Below are positions 11,816 to 21,119 of a stretch of DNA of 64,000 nucleotides, in pieces. The position numbers and the translations under genes are program-made. The stretch spans positions 1-64,000 of the forward strand of contig KV919117.1 in the NCBI GenBank assembly GCA_002049455.2, read 5' to 3'. This DNA is from Porphyra umbilicalis (lineage: Eukaryota; Rhodophyta; Bangiophyceae; Bangiales; Bangiaceae). The notes beneath the pieces are model-generated. The model made no database searches, was not told where the DNA came from, and saw only the letters and a program-made list of their open reading frames with translations. The first letter of the stretch is position 1. Each line of letters starts with the position of its first letter.

Positions 11816-12808
11816 TCAAGCAGCGGGAATGCCGCAGTGCCTCCCCCCCCCCTTCATGGAACCGAAATCGCAGAGTTTCAAACGCACAGGGGGGGTTTCT
11901 GAGGCCACGCTCTGGGCGCGAGTCTTGATCTTGACGACCCACGTGTCGCTGATCAGCCCTTTTGGTAGCACAATCGTGTCGTGTGAGGCACGATGCACGC
12001 AACGATGCCTCGTTCCAGACGATGTCTGCCGACGATTTGGTGACAGAGCAGTGTGGAAAATTTCAAATGTCGCTGAATCACAGTCTCCGTCGTCGCAGCT
12101 GTTCACTGCACGGTCTGGCAGGCCACCACCGCCTGAAGTTGACAGCAATGGCTGCGCAACACGTCTGGTTTCTCGGCCGTTTTCAATCCCAGGCCGCAAG
12201 CGCTTTCTCGACCACCCAGCCACATCCGAGCTGTAGCGTAAGTTGTTCTTCGGTTCGTGCGGCATTACGCGATCGGGTCCCGTGGCCAACTGTGAGGCCG
12301 CCGAAGAGAACCTGTTTCGCGGTCTGCAGGCGCTCATTTTGTTTTCTGACACAGCCACGGATGCCTTTCCGCTTGCCCTCTTTCTCCTCGCGCTCTCGTT
12401 TGCGTATGTGCTTTCGGATTCGCGTGCTTCTGTTTTTCCACCAAGGGTGTACAGCAGCTCTCGAGCGGTTTTATTATTTCGCTGCGTCGCGGCGTACGCT
12501 CGCGACGATCGCGACTTTTGCCCGCCGTTCATTTGCTCCCGATGAGCCGTGCCTTCCGGGCCGGGATTACAACCCGCCAATAAGCCCATGTCGGCCGTGG
12601 GGTTGAATTCTGGCCGACGGTGTTCCTTGAAATGAGGTTCCTGAGTTGTTGTTATAGGTTCTGACGTGACAACCGCTCTTCCTCTTCCTCCTCGCACCTT
12701 CTTCTCTCGCTTTCGCCGTGCGCGCGGACTTGAGAGGACTGTGCTTTCGGTTGCTGTGGCTCTTTTGATTTTCACGGACTGCTGCTCGTCACCCTTTCCA
12801 CGCATCAT
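11816..12808 (-). CDS. Doubtful 330-codon frame, possible kinase-like remnant
   Basis: A single open frame with basic, Ser/Arg-rich composition and no confident domain. Near its C-terminus, RCVHRASHDTIVL is followed about 30 residues later by LKLCDFGS, which recalls the HRD and DFG motifs of protein kinases. The catalytic HRD Asp and the Lys/Asn of the loop are absent and the spacing is long. GC-rich DNA often leaves long frames open by chance, so this may not be a gene. Confidence 0.18.
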   Translation of the reverse strand: MMRGKGDEQQSVKIKRATATESTVLSSPRARRKREKKVRGGRGRAVVTSEPITTTQEPHFKEHRRPEFNPTADMGLLAGCNPGPEGTAHREQMNGGQKSRSSRAYAATQRNNKTARELLYTLGGKTEARESESTYANESARRKRASGKASVAVSENKMSACRPRNRFSSAASQLATGPDRVMPHEPKNNLRYSSDVAGWSRKRLRPGIENGRETRRVAQPLLSTSGGGGLPDRAVNSCDDGDCDSATFEIFHTALSPNRRQTSSGTRHRCVHRASHDTIVLPKGLISDTWVVKIKTRAQSVASETPPVRLKLCDFGSMKGGGRHCGIPAA

Positions 12809-13310
12809 CGTCAGGTTGCTTTAGCACGAGGGAGAAAGAGAGCGACAGGGATCCTCGTCCGCGTCGCAGCGTCCGGCGCGCCCCGCCATTATTCAGGGCG
12901 ATGACGCTTGGGGCAGGTACGCCAAACCGTGCGGTTAGGCTGGCCTTGGAGACTGGTGTGGCTCTGGCTCGACATCTCCTCGCGCAGCATTTACTTTCTG
13001 AGCACTGACGCGAACACCGCTGAGCTTCTGCGTCGCCTTCGCTCTTTGGCTGCATTTTTGCTTCTCACTTTGTACTGGTGTGTGTTTTTGGATGGTCTCC
13101 GTTACACTGGTGCACCGACAGTGCCACCGAAACCAGATTAAGCGACCTTCGTCTGTTCAGTGTGGCACAGGGGAGGACAACGCCCACCGCGAGGATGGCG
13201 GTGGCGCAGTCATCGGCTGGCAGTGGGTTTGGCGAAGCCACTTGTCCGAATAGCAGGTATGACCGACAGTTGTTCTGGAGGCATCTCGGCACTGCGGGTG
13301 GCTGGCGACG
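12809..13310. other. No gene recognised upstream of the split transposase
   Basis: This could contain a degraded N-terminal part of the transposase that becomes recognisable from 13311. Short helical frames such as GRVVARLGLTQPTRRQRH (plus strand, near 13340) are suggestive of a helix-turn-helix but not conclusive. Confidence 0.3.
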
Positions 13311-13638
13311 GTGCTGGGACGAATTTCCGCTTACACGGCGTCGGGCGAGTGGTGGCCAGACTCGGTCTTACACAACCGACACGCCGACAACGTCACCTAC
13401 GACTTGAACTTCTTTCAAGCTGACAATGCTGTCACACTGTCTGACGCCAAGCATCCGATAGGTGAAAAGAATGACGTTTTTGCTCTTCTATCATCACTCC
13501 CTGGCTACCGCGCCTAGACCAAGACTTCTATTGAGACCTTGGACCGCGTCCGTCAGGCAACTGGCTTCTCCTACCGAAAGCTGTACCGGATGTGCTGGGA
13601 GCGCCACCATGAGCGACGAGTGGCGTTTGCGCGGGATA
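13311..13638 (+). pseudogene. Tc1/mariner (IS630-like) transposase, 5' half
   Basis: This frame contains the helix-turn-helix end of an IS630/Tc1-type transposase: VFALLSSLPGYRA, then, after an in-frame TAG at 13515-13517, TKTSIETLDRVRQATGFSY and RKLYRMCWERHHERRVAFARD. It stops being transposase exactly at the TA at 13637-13638, where the element 13639-16033 begins. The same reading frame resumes at the TA at 16034-16035. Only one stop interrupts this half after 13311; its true start is not resolved. Confidence 0.75.
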
Positions 13639-14274
13639 CAGTCGTTCCACCAAAACCCTAGCACACCCGCGGGACCAATAGTTCCATCGACATCTCACAT
13701 GTGCCTATTATGCTCTGCAATGCTGTATCCTTTAGACATGCGCGGTTGAAACTCTCTCGAATATGACCAATCCACGATTACAGCGGAGGCCAGGCGGGCC
13801 TCAGGCACCTTCTCAAGAGGGACATGGGCTTTCTGAAACAGTATTTCTGAGACAGCTGAAGCTGCATCGGATTTCGGAACTCGTGGCAGGTCCATTGCAC
13901 GCGTGACGCGAGAATGTCGTCCACGTTCACACGTGTTGGGCACTATCGCGCAGGGTAGCAAACTGTTACCTCGATAAATCCTCCGGCCTTGCGCTCTCAT
14001 TGGCGCGGGAGTCCACAAAGCACTGTCCACATTTTCTCTGATGAAGAGGACCAATGAGAAAGCGCCAGAGTGCCTCTATGGCAAACGGGCCCTGCAATAG
14101 AGGCCCCACTTGTTATTAGCTCACGCGCTGCGGAAAGGCACGTTACGACTCGCTGGGATTGTTCCGTTGAAAGCCGTCGCCATTTTTCTCAAAATGGGCT
14201 CGTCTCACGCAAGCTGGAATGACACACGAGGCACCAACAAACAGCAAGGAATTCTCGAGGGCCTTCTCTGGCCC

Positions 14275-14867
14275 CCCACGTCGGGGGGCCAGGCCAGTCG
14301 ACCAATCTCGCTGTTCCGCCCGTGGCGCGCGTGCCAGGTGTCACACGTCCAGTATCAATGATAAGAGCGCGGCCCCGGGCGTGTCGCCCACTTCAGCTGA
14401 CAGCCCAGTGCTAGCAGGACAGAGACCAGTAGATCTCGTCCTCCGCGCCATTTCGAACCGCTGGCAAGTCCATTGCGAAATAATAGGTAATCGCAGCATC
14501 TTTTCACCCTATCTTGATCCCTGAACGATGGCCCGACGGTCCAGATCACAGGCCCGTTCTGGGTCGGTCGAGGTCACATGATCAAATTTGTGACGATCAA
14601 GACGCAGATATCGACCGGACGACGGCGTCGTCGATTCGGACCACGTCGCCGCCACGATCCGAGGCTGCCCCACCCCCCCCCCACCGCCGACGTCGCCGTC
14701 GCCGCGGCTGCGGCGGCCGCGTCCCCCTTACCCCCCCCCCTGCCGCCCCACGTTCCCCCCCGCCCCCCCCCCCCCTCCTGTTCCGATCACTTCTGTTTCT
14801 CATCTCGTCTTGCATTCGTGTTTCTTGCTTTCTTTTTCGTGCGTCATCTGCCTTATTCTTTGGGCCG
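14275..14867 (+). repeat. Left arm of a 0.6-kb near-perfect inverted repeat
   Basis: The stretch from about CCACGTCGGGGGGCCAGG to TTATTCTTTGGGCCGT recurs as its reverse complement at 15232-15830 with only scattered differences. Even the long C tracts are matched by G tracts of similar length. The outer 60 bases are more diverged. The DNA could fold into a hairpin with a loop of roughly 360 bases. Confidence 0.85.
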
Positions 14868-15231
14868 TCCCTTCATGTCGTTGAGGTAAATACATGCTGT
14901 TGTGTTTTCTTTGTGATTTTACCAGTACCGCCCCGGTCGATCTTCCTTGTTAATGTTGATTACCGCCGGTGGCTCTCTTGCATTGTGTTTTTTTTTTTTC
15001 AGGGGAAATGAAGATCACGGCGGTGGGTTTGTGCACTCTGTGTTCGAGGCGGCTTGACCCATCGCGGCTTGAAACTGCATTTTACGCTCTGTGTGCTCGG
15101 GCGAGAAGAACTGATGCCGAAAATAAGGAGGTGCAACGAACTGCAGCGACCGCGAACTCAGTTCCGCAGGGCAGAAGGAAGACCAAAACGAAAAACAACA
15201 AAAGCAGCCTGTGTTTCTATCAAAGACACAG

Positions 15232-15830
15232 AGGCACGGCCCAAAGAATAAGGCAGATGACGCACGAAAAAGAAAGCAAGAAACACGAATGCAAGACGAG
15301 ATGAGAAACAGAAGTGATCGGAACAGGAGGGGGGGGGGGGGCGGGGGGGAACGTGGGGCGGCAGGGGGGGGGGTAAGGGGGACGCGGCCGCCGCAGCCGC
15401 GGCGACGGCGACGTCGGCGGTGGGGGGGGGGTGGGGCAGCCTCGGATCGTGGCGGCGACGTGGTCCGAATCGACGACGCCGTCGTCCGGTCGATATCTGC
15501 GTCTTGATCGTCACAAATTTGATCATGTGACCTCGACCGACCCAGAACGGGCCTGTGATCTGGACCGTCGGGCCATCGTTCAGGGATCAAGATAGGGTGA
15601 AAAGATGCTGCGATTACCTATTATTTCGCAATGGACTTGCCAGCGGTTCGAAATGGCGCGGAGGACGAGATCTACTGGTCTCTGTCCTGCTAGCACTGGG
15701 CTGTCAGCTGAAGTGGGCGACACGCCCGGGGCCGCGCTCTTATCATTGATACTGGACGTGTGACACCTGGCACGCGCGCCACGGGCGGAACAGCGAAATT
15801 GGTCGACTGGCCTGGCCCCCCGACGTGGGA
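15232..15830 (-). repeat. Right arm of the 0.6-kb inverted repeat
   Basis: Reverse complement of 14275-14867. The 360-base spacer between the arms also has weakly similar, diverged edges, so the original repeat was probably longer. Neither arm nor spacer encodes a recognisable protein. The open frames through the arms are Arg/Pro-rich products of CCG-type repeats and appear identically on both strands. Confidence 0.85.
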
Positions 15831-16033
15831 AGCCAGTGAAGGGCCTGGAGAGCTCTTCGATGTCATGCGTTGCCGTGTGTGATGGAGCACCCACAATCTA
15901 TTGAGCACAGAAGTTTGTTTGAGACTTTTTCAGGGACACGTCACTTCATTAATGCCGCGCTTGCAAGAAACCAGGAACATATGGGACGCACTTCTGATGT
16001 CGGCGGAGTGCTAGGTTTTTTGTGGAACGACTT

Positions 16034-16634
16034 TATGCTTTCGATTCCACTGCGTTGCATTGTCTCACTAGACGAGACGCACAAGGAAGGAGGAGACGTG
16101 CGACGCAGGCGTGGCCGGAGGCTGTGTGGGATGCGGTATGACTGCCTTTCCCACGTCGAAAAGAAAATGCTTCGACGATTCACCATGATGGCCGTATCGT
16201 ACGAGACAGGCGTCTTCCACTGCGAGACAACACCCACTCCCATGTCGCAGACCTCGGACGATTGGCTGATATACCCTGCAGGGCTGCGGCCAAGGATGAA
16301 CAAGTTTGTCCCAGGGCTACCCTAGGCGCTTAAAGCCCAAACGTGTGTCCTGTTTCTAGAAAACGCAGCCATTCATACGGCTGAAGCGGAAGCGTGGATT
16401 GTGGCGGCGGGTGTCTTCTCTCTGCGGCTGCCTCCATACATCCCAGATTTTCATCCAATCGAGCAGGTCTTCAGCGAACTGTCAAGCCTGCTGAAGACGA
16501 TGCATCATTCCTTCGCAGAGGAGCCCGACGGCCTCCGCCACGCATGAGCCATCATCTGGCTGTCGGCGGCAATTATCTGCAAGCACTTTGATATTGCCTT
16601 CGAGAGGCCGTCTGGAACGTGCCGGAGCTCGTAG
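16034..16634 (+). pseudogene. Tc1/mariner (IS630-like) transposase, 3' half
   Basis: DDE catalytic half of the transposase whose 5' half lies at 13311-13638. The frame opens with MLSIPLRCIVSLDETHKEGG (first catalytic Asp in LDETH). After an in-frame TAG at 16323-16325 it continues with VLFLENAAIHTAEAEAWIV and LPPYIPDFHPIEQVFSEL, the classical final D/E block. The second motif is normally DNA or DNAS; here it reads ENA, so a catalytic Asp has become Glu. A second stop (TGA 16545-16547) precedes the last helix, and the frame closes at 16632-16634. It is dead as a transposase even before counting the insertion. Confidence 0.82.
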
Positions 16635-18177
16635 GTCCAGAGTAGCCTTGAAGGGATGCCTTTGAGCCGTTGCCGATGAAGCGAGAGTAGATGGTGTCGA
16701 AGAGTGAAGCATGCGAAGACAAGTTTGTTGCCAAAGACGCAAGACAAACCAAAGGCGAGAAAACGGATGCCAACACCAACTCTCAACGATGAGAAGACAT
16801 CCAGCGCGTGACAGTGTCAACCAAGCCCGCAGGAAGGTCCTCAATGGATGGATGATCCTGCCCGGCGCTCCCTCACTTTCACGAAATAAGCTCGCCCACA
16901 GCAGACGCTGACGAAGACGAGCAGGACACAGTGTGTCCACGGACGAATTTCCTCATCATCTCTGCTCGTGCTTTGAAAACGACGTTTTCTCGCATGATCG
17001 AGGGGCTTGGTTCGTGAACGAACAGGCCAAGGCTTTCAGAAAGCTCCGCTGTGCCGAGATGGTTGAAACCGGTGCGCTCACCGCCAGCGGCACCAATAAT
17101 GGCTCCCCCGGGCAGCCCGGCGGCCGGCATCTGGCTTCCATCCGGCCCGCCAGCCGCCGGCGAGGCTTTGCGAGACTCGTCAAAGACGCAGTGTGAGAGA
17201 GGTGGCCCTCCTCGAAGCACAGCGTGCAGCTAGAAAATGAACCAGCCGATGACCTTGTAGCGGGTAGACCCGAGAGTGACATGCAGGTTAATAATTGTCA
17301 AGGATTGATCTCACGACAAGCATAGCACGAGGCTGAGATCCGGCAAGAAACAGATATCACGTCCACAGGAAAAGTACCAGGTACAGAGCCGACCTCGGGC
17401 ATGATTTTATTTTATTAGTCGTGATAGAGCAAGGGAAAGCCTCGGCCCGGAACTCGGCCGGTACGCTGGGACTGGAAGCGTATTCGCTGCTTTTCACCCC
17501 GCACGTGCGCGCGTTGTGCTTGTCATGCAAAAACCGCCTGCGGTACCCAGATATCGAGCACTCCTGAACAAGGTGGGCCCCGTCCTCCTCGTCAGTCCCC
17601 GCGGAGGACCCATTCACGGAAGCAGCCTCCTCGGCCGGCCCCTCGGCGCGGCTGGAACCCGTCGGAATCCATTCGGGCGCGCGACGTGCATCTGCCGTCC
17701 CCTCGCCGGCGGGGGCAGGGCAGGTGCGCAACGGCGAGATCCCATCCCTGGATGACATGGTTCCGGCCCTGTACGGGGACCAGTCAATCCGAGATGCGGG
17801 ACAACGGCCGCACGTTCGGACTCACCGGGGGAGGAGACGGCACAACGACGGTGTTGCCACCCCTACTGATGAACGACGTCGCCGACACAGAAGCTTACAC
17901 AATGGGAGGAGCGGTAAATCGCGGCAGACAGTGTGGCCGGAGTACCAAAATGAATCTCGCATCGGGCGGGGAAGCCATTGTCGACCGATACAACCGCGGG
18001 CCAGGCTTCCCTCCTTTTGTAGGGTGCTGTATCGCAGCACACCAGCATGTGGCCCACGATGCCCCAGAACAGCACGTAGAAGGCCGTGGGGGGCGCGATC
18101 AGGGCGTCGCCCCAAAAGCCGTCTGTGCATCGCAGACACTGCGTTATTAGGTTTCCAAGAGAGGGGGAGTCAAGAGG
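16635..18177. other. No confident gene
   Basis: Short frames on both strands. The plus frame around 16933-17196 (EFPHHLCSCFENDVFSHDRG) and the minus frame 17758-17357 (EEDGAHLVQECSISGYRRRF) have protein-like composition but no family I recognise. Both could be further transposon debris. Confidence 0.3.
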
Positions 18178-18640
18178 CGGAACGAGCGCTTTGCCCTAGA
18201 AACGTCATGCGCGTGGAAAATACTGGCAACTTGGGCTGCTGCGAGACGTGGCGGGAGGGGGGCAACGAGCGCCTGGCCCCCGACACGTCCTGCGCGTGGA
18301 AATCACTGTCAATTCCCGTTCTCGCGAGGGGGGGGGGGGGGGGGCGCGACGAGCGCCTGGCCCCCGACACGTCCTGCGCGTGGAAAACACTGACAATTTG
18401 GGTTCTTTCGTGGGGGGGGGAGGGGCGACGAGCGCGTGGCACCGGACACGTCCTGTGCGTGGAAAACACCGGCGATTTGGGTCCATGCGATGGGGGGAGG
18501 GGAGACGTGACAGGCACAGGGCCTCAAAATCGCCCTGTCCGTCGGAGACCCTGCCAAATTTGGTCATAACGGGGGGGAAGGGAGGGCGGGGCGAATGCCT
18601 GGCTGCAATTTCCTGCGTGTCGGAACCAGTGCTATGTTAA
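18178..18640 (+). repeat. Minisatellite, about 80-bp unit
   Basis: Five to six imperfect copies of a roughly 80-base unit. The core is ACGAGCGCCTGGCCCCCGAC, then ACGTCCTGCGCGTGGAAAAC, then an ACTG..AATTTGGG block and a G-rich tail. The copies at about 18262, 18348 and 18426 are closest to each other; the outer ones (18181, 18505, 18592) are decayed. The G tract at the unit end varies in length. Confidence 0.8.
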
Positions 18641-19334
18641 GGCATGCGCGATGCGGCGGCGGGGGTATGGTTCATGCAATACCACTGTCACGAGCCGTTG
18701 AAGAAGGCCATCCGGGCCGCGAGGCTTCGCTGCTCCAATGCTAAGAGATGCCGACCGCAACGACAGAGAGCTGCCACGCCGAAATGGTCACACTTTCGCG
18801 CGCCTGCGGCATTCGAACTCGGCCGACACCGACGCCGGATCCAACAGGTGGCGGATGGCAACGATTGGAATCTTTCCCGAAACCGGGCTGCGTAGCAAAC
18901 CGACGATCGGTTTCAATACAGATCGTGATCGGTACTGAACGGTTTTGTATTTTCACACGTCGAATTTGGGCCTCGTCACTTGGTTGGCTTCGATTCATGA
19001 TGACTAATATATTGGACGTGTCCGGATCGGGAGCTACGTAGTTTAAGGAGACGCGGGCCTCTCATCAAGGACGGGTTGTTGCCGAATCTGGCGGTCTCTG
19101 ACCCGCGGTGGGATTTGGTGTAAAGAAGTTGGCCCATTAGTTCCGTGGCACACTGATGGGGCATTCGAGGGGTGCTGGCAGTGGCTCTCAAGGAGGGGTC
19201 GGCGTGTGCGCTTTTGCACGTGTCTGTCAATTCTGCATCTTGTTTATGGTACTGCCGGTCTCGGCTGAGTGCCAGGGTGTTTGTAAAACGACTGTACTAT
19301 TGGCATGTTTGGATTTGAACTTCGCTTTGCTCTA
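18641..19334. other. Non-coding, with dispersed repeat copy B
   Basis: No gene is seen. Positions about 18770-18900 are the plus-strand partner of the dispersed repeat found inverted at 11600-11735, sharing GCATTCGAA and GTGGCGGATGGC blocks. Confidence 0.4.
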
Positions 19335-19465
19335 CAGTGCGTTCTCGTTATAAGAGGCAGCTGATTCGGCCCAACATGAAGAAGAAGTGGCCCACACGGA
19401 CTGGAATGGAAGACTCGCAACCCATATTCTTTTATAAACGATTCTCTTATAACGAGAGCGCACTG
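19335..19465. mobile_element. 131-bp MITE flanked by TA
   Basis: Terminal inverted repeats of 22 bp with one mismatch: the left starts CAGTGCGTTCTCGTTATAAG and the right, read inwards, starts CAGTGCGCTCTCGTTATAAG. They are flanked by TA at 19333-19334 and 19466-19467. Ends of this form with a TA target site are typical of pogo/Tc1-mariner derived miniature elements. There is no coding capacity. Confidence 0.75.
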
Positions 19466-19467
19466 TA

Positions 19468-20066
19468 GTGGCTTTTGATCTGGTGAGTGATTCGATTTGG
19501 TGCGAGGGCGTGGGCGTCGGTGTGGGCGCAAGAGGGGTGAGCACTTGGCCCGGTGGGGACTTTTGAGAGGTGCTGTCGGTTAAGAGAAGTGGTCGAACCC
19601 TAGGACAATCAATAAAGCACGTTCGCAAAGGCACACACAAGCTCAAGTCACCCAACCACTTCAACGTGGTCCCCCATCCCCTATCCCCATTGCGTTTCAC
19701 CAGGTCGAGGGCCCAGCTCGCGCTGGATTTAGTTCTGAGAGGTCGCGGGTTCGAGATTCGCCACGGCTGCGCCCCAGAAGGGGGACGAAGGAACTTGCAG
19801 GAGAGGCAAATTCCAGTCTTGATTCAGACGAGCCTCGACCTGAGGAGCTGGAAGAGGTCTTAAACTGGTGATGCTCAGCTCCCCAGGCCGGTCATACCGG
19901 TCATGTGGCGTAGGTGGTTATTGGCCTCTCAACATTGGCTACAAGCACCGACGAAGCCAGTAATTTAAAGCTTGCGCCTGTGAGCTCGACGCAACGGTGG
20001 CAGCGAAATTGTTGACCGTGCGCCAGTTTGCTTGACGCGACGCTGATGCACGACATGGTCGTCCAT
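19468..20066. other. Non-coding; weak tRNA-like segment
   Basis: No gene is seen. GCGGGTTCGAGATTCGC at about 19746-19762 could form a T-arm with a B-box-like loop, as in a tRNA or a tRNA-derived SINE. A convincing A box and acceptor stem were not found, so no tRNA is called. Confidence 0.25.
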
Positions 20067-21119
20067 TCACGACTGTTGTCGACATGCGCGACCGACACTG
20101 GCCGCTACGGACAGGCCGGCACCTCCCGAGCCGACCGAGCCAGCTGCCCTGTAGGCAACCGCCGCTGCTCCCGAGCCAGCCGGCCCCACGCTGGCGGCGC
20201 ACGCAATCCGCTCCGCGGCCGCAACTGTCATGCCGCGTTCAGCGGCCACGCCGCGTGGAGCGGCTGCCGCGTGTTTCTGTCGAGCTGTACACTGGATAGC
20301 AGCGCGGAGGCGCTTAATTGGTGACGCCTCTGTCGACGGCGACGCAGCAGTGCGCCACTCCACAGTCGAAGCAACAGCAAGAATCGTCAAAAGATGGATT
20401 CCTACATCCTTGAAGCCTTTGAGGTCCCCGCTTGCCGCGTGTCCTGGGACCGCGGCGGTCGACCCGCCGTGAGCCGTCCGATCCGCCGCGCCTTCGACGG
20501 CCAAGACGCTGCCCGACGTCATGACCCTGCCCGCGGCTGTCAAGATGCCGGAGTTAAAGATGCCGCCCACCGGCAGCCAGGGGACTGCGATTGTCGATCC
20601 GTCGCCTGCTGTCAGATCCACCCTGCCCGCCGCGCCGGCGGCGACCCAGCCGCCGCCTGACGCCATGAACTTCTCTTCGGCGGTCGAGGCGCCGGCGCTA
20701 GCTGCACTGCCCACCGTCAAGCCGGGAACCACCCCGATCAGGCGACCGCGAGCTCTCATGGTGGAGCCACCGCCAGCCATCAGGTGGATGACTATGGCAC
20801 TGGATCCGACGCCAGCCGGCAGGCCGGCGATGGCCGCTGCGATGGAGTCGCCGCCAGCCGTTTGGCCGCCAGCCGTTAGGCCGTCGACGCCCTCTGTCGT
20901 GCGAGTGCCCAAGTGCCAGACAGCGCCCTCCTGGACGGGCGCCGCCGCCTTCACCGTCTTAAGCCAGCCTACCGGCGTAGTTTCGTCACCTTTTTCTTCA
21001 CTGACGAGGTCGACGTCATATGGCCAGCCCAATTGAGGTGGTGACGGGGGGTCGACAACAGCGTATCTGCTGCGCAGGCACACAGCAACAATCATGGCGG
21101 CGGCCGCGCTTTTGGCCAC
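20067..21119 (-). CDS. Hypothetical Ala/Gly-rich repeat protein
   Basis: An uninterrupted 350-codon minus-strand frame. The product has loose repeats built around AGGGST or TAGDGST followed by a hydrophobic V/I/L/P run (for example LTAGDGSTIAVPWLPVGG and HLMAGGGSTMRARG). It has no signal peptide of classical form and no known domain. The N-terminus is hydrophobic (MAKSAAAAMIVAVCL). The opposite strand also has a 171-codon Pro-rich frame through the same repeats, so strand and reality are both uncertain. Repetitive GC-rich sequence can hold frames open by chance. Confidence 0.3.
   Translation of the reverse strand: MAKSAAAAMIVAVCLRSRYAVVDPPSPPQLGWPYDVDLVSEEKGDETTPVGWLKTVKAAAPVQEGAVWHLGTRTTEGVDGLTAGGQTAGGDSIAAAIAGLPAGVGSSAIVIHLMAGGGSTMRARGRLIGVVPGLTVGSAASAGASTAEEKFMASGGGWVAAGAAGRVDLTAGDGSTIAVPWLPVGGIFNSGILTAAGRVMTSGSVLAVEGAADRTAHGGSTAAVPGHAASGDLKGFKDVGIHLLTILAVASTVEWRTAASPSTEASPIKRLRAAIQCTARQKHAAAAPRGVAAERGMTVAAAERIACAASVGPAGSGAAAVAYRAAGSVGSGGAGLSVAASVGRACRQQS

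Larger units (their letters stand above)
13639..16033 (+). mobile_element. TA-flanked DNA element inserted in a transposase gene
   Basis: A 2395-bp insertion bounded by TA on both sides (13637-13638 and 16034-16035). The ends are imperfect terminal inverted repeats of about 29 bp. The left end starts CAGTCGTTCCACCAAAACCC, and the right end, read inwards, starts AAGTCGTTCCACAAAAAACC. TA target duplication and a CAGT-type end fit pogo/Tc1-mariner superfamily elements. It encodes no recognisable transposase, so it is non-autonomous. It contains a second structure, the long inverted repeat with arms at about 14275-14867 and 15232-15830, placed asymmetrically (about 640 bp to the left end, 200 bp to the right end). 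That suggests a further nested insertion. Removing the element with one TA rejoins the host transposase frame. Confidence 0.75.

Noticed and set aside
14514-15590. Identical 100-190 codon frames on both strands at 14514-15011 and 15590-15015
   Set aside because: They are the same DNA in the two arms of the inverted repeat; the Arg/Pro-rich product comes from CCG-type runs, not from a gene.
19740-19775. tRNA gene
   Set aside because: Only a T-arm/B-box-like piece; no matching acceptor stem, D-arm or anticodon arm could be built.
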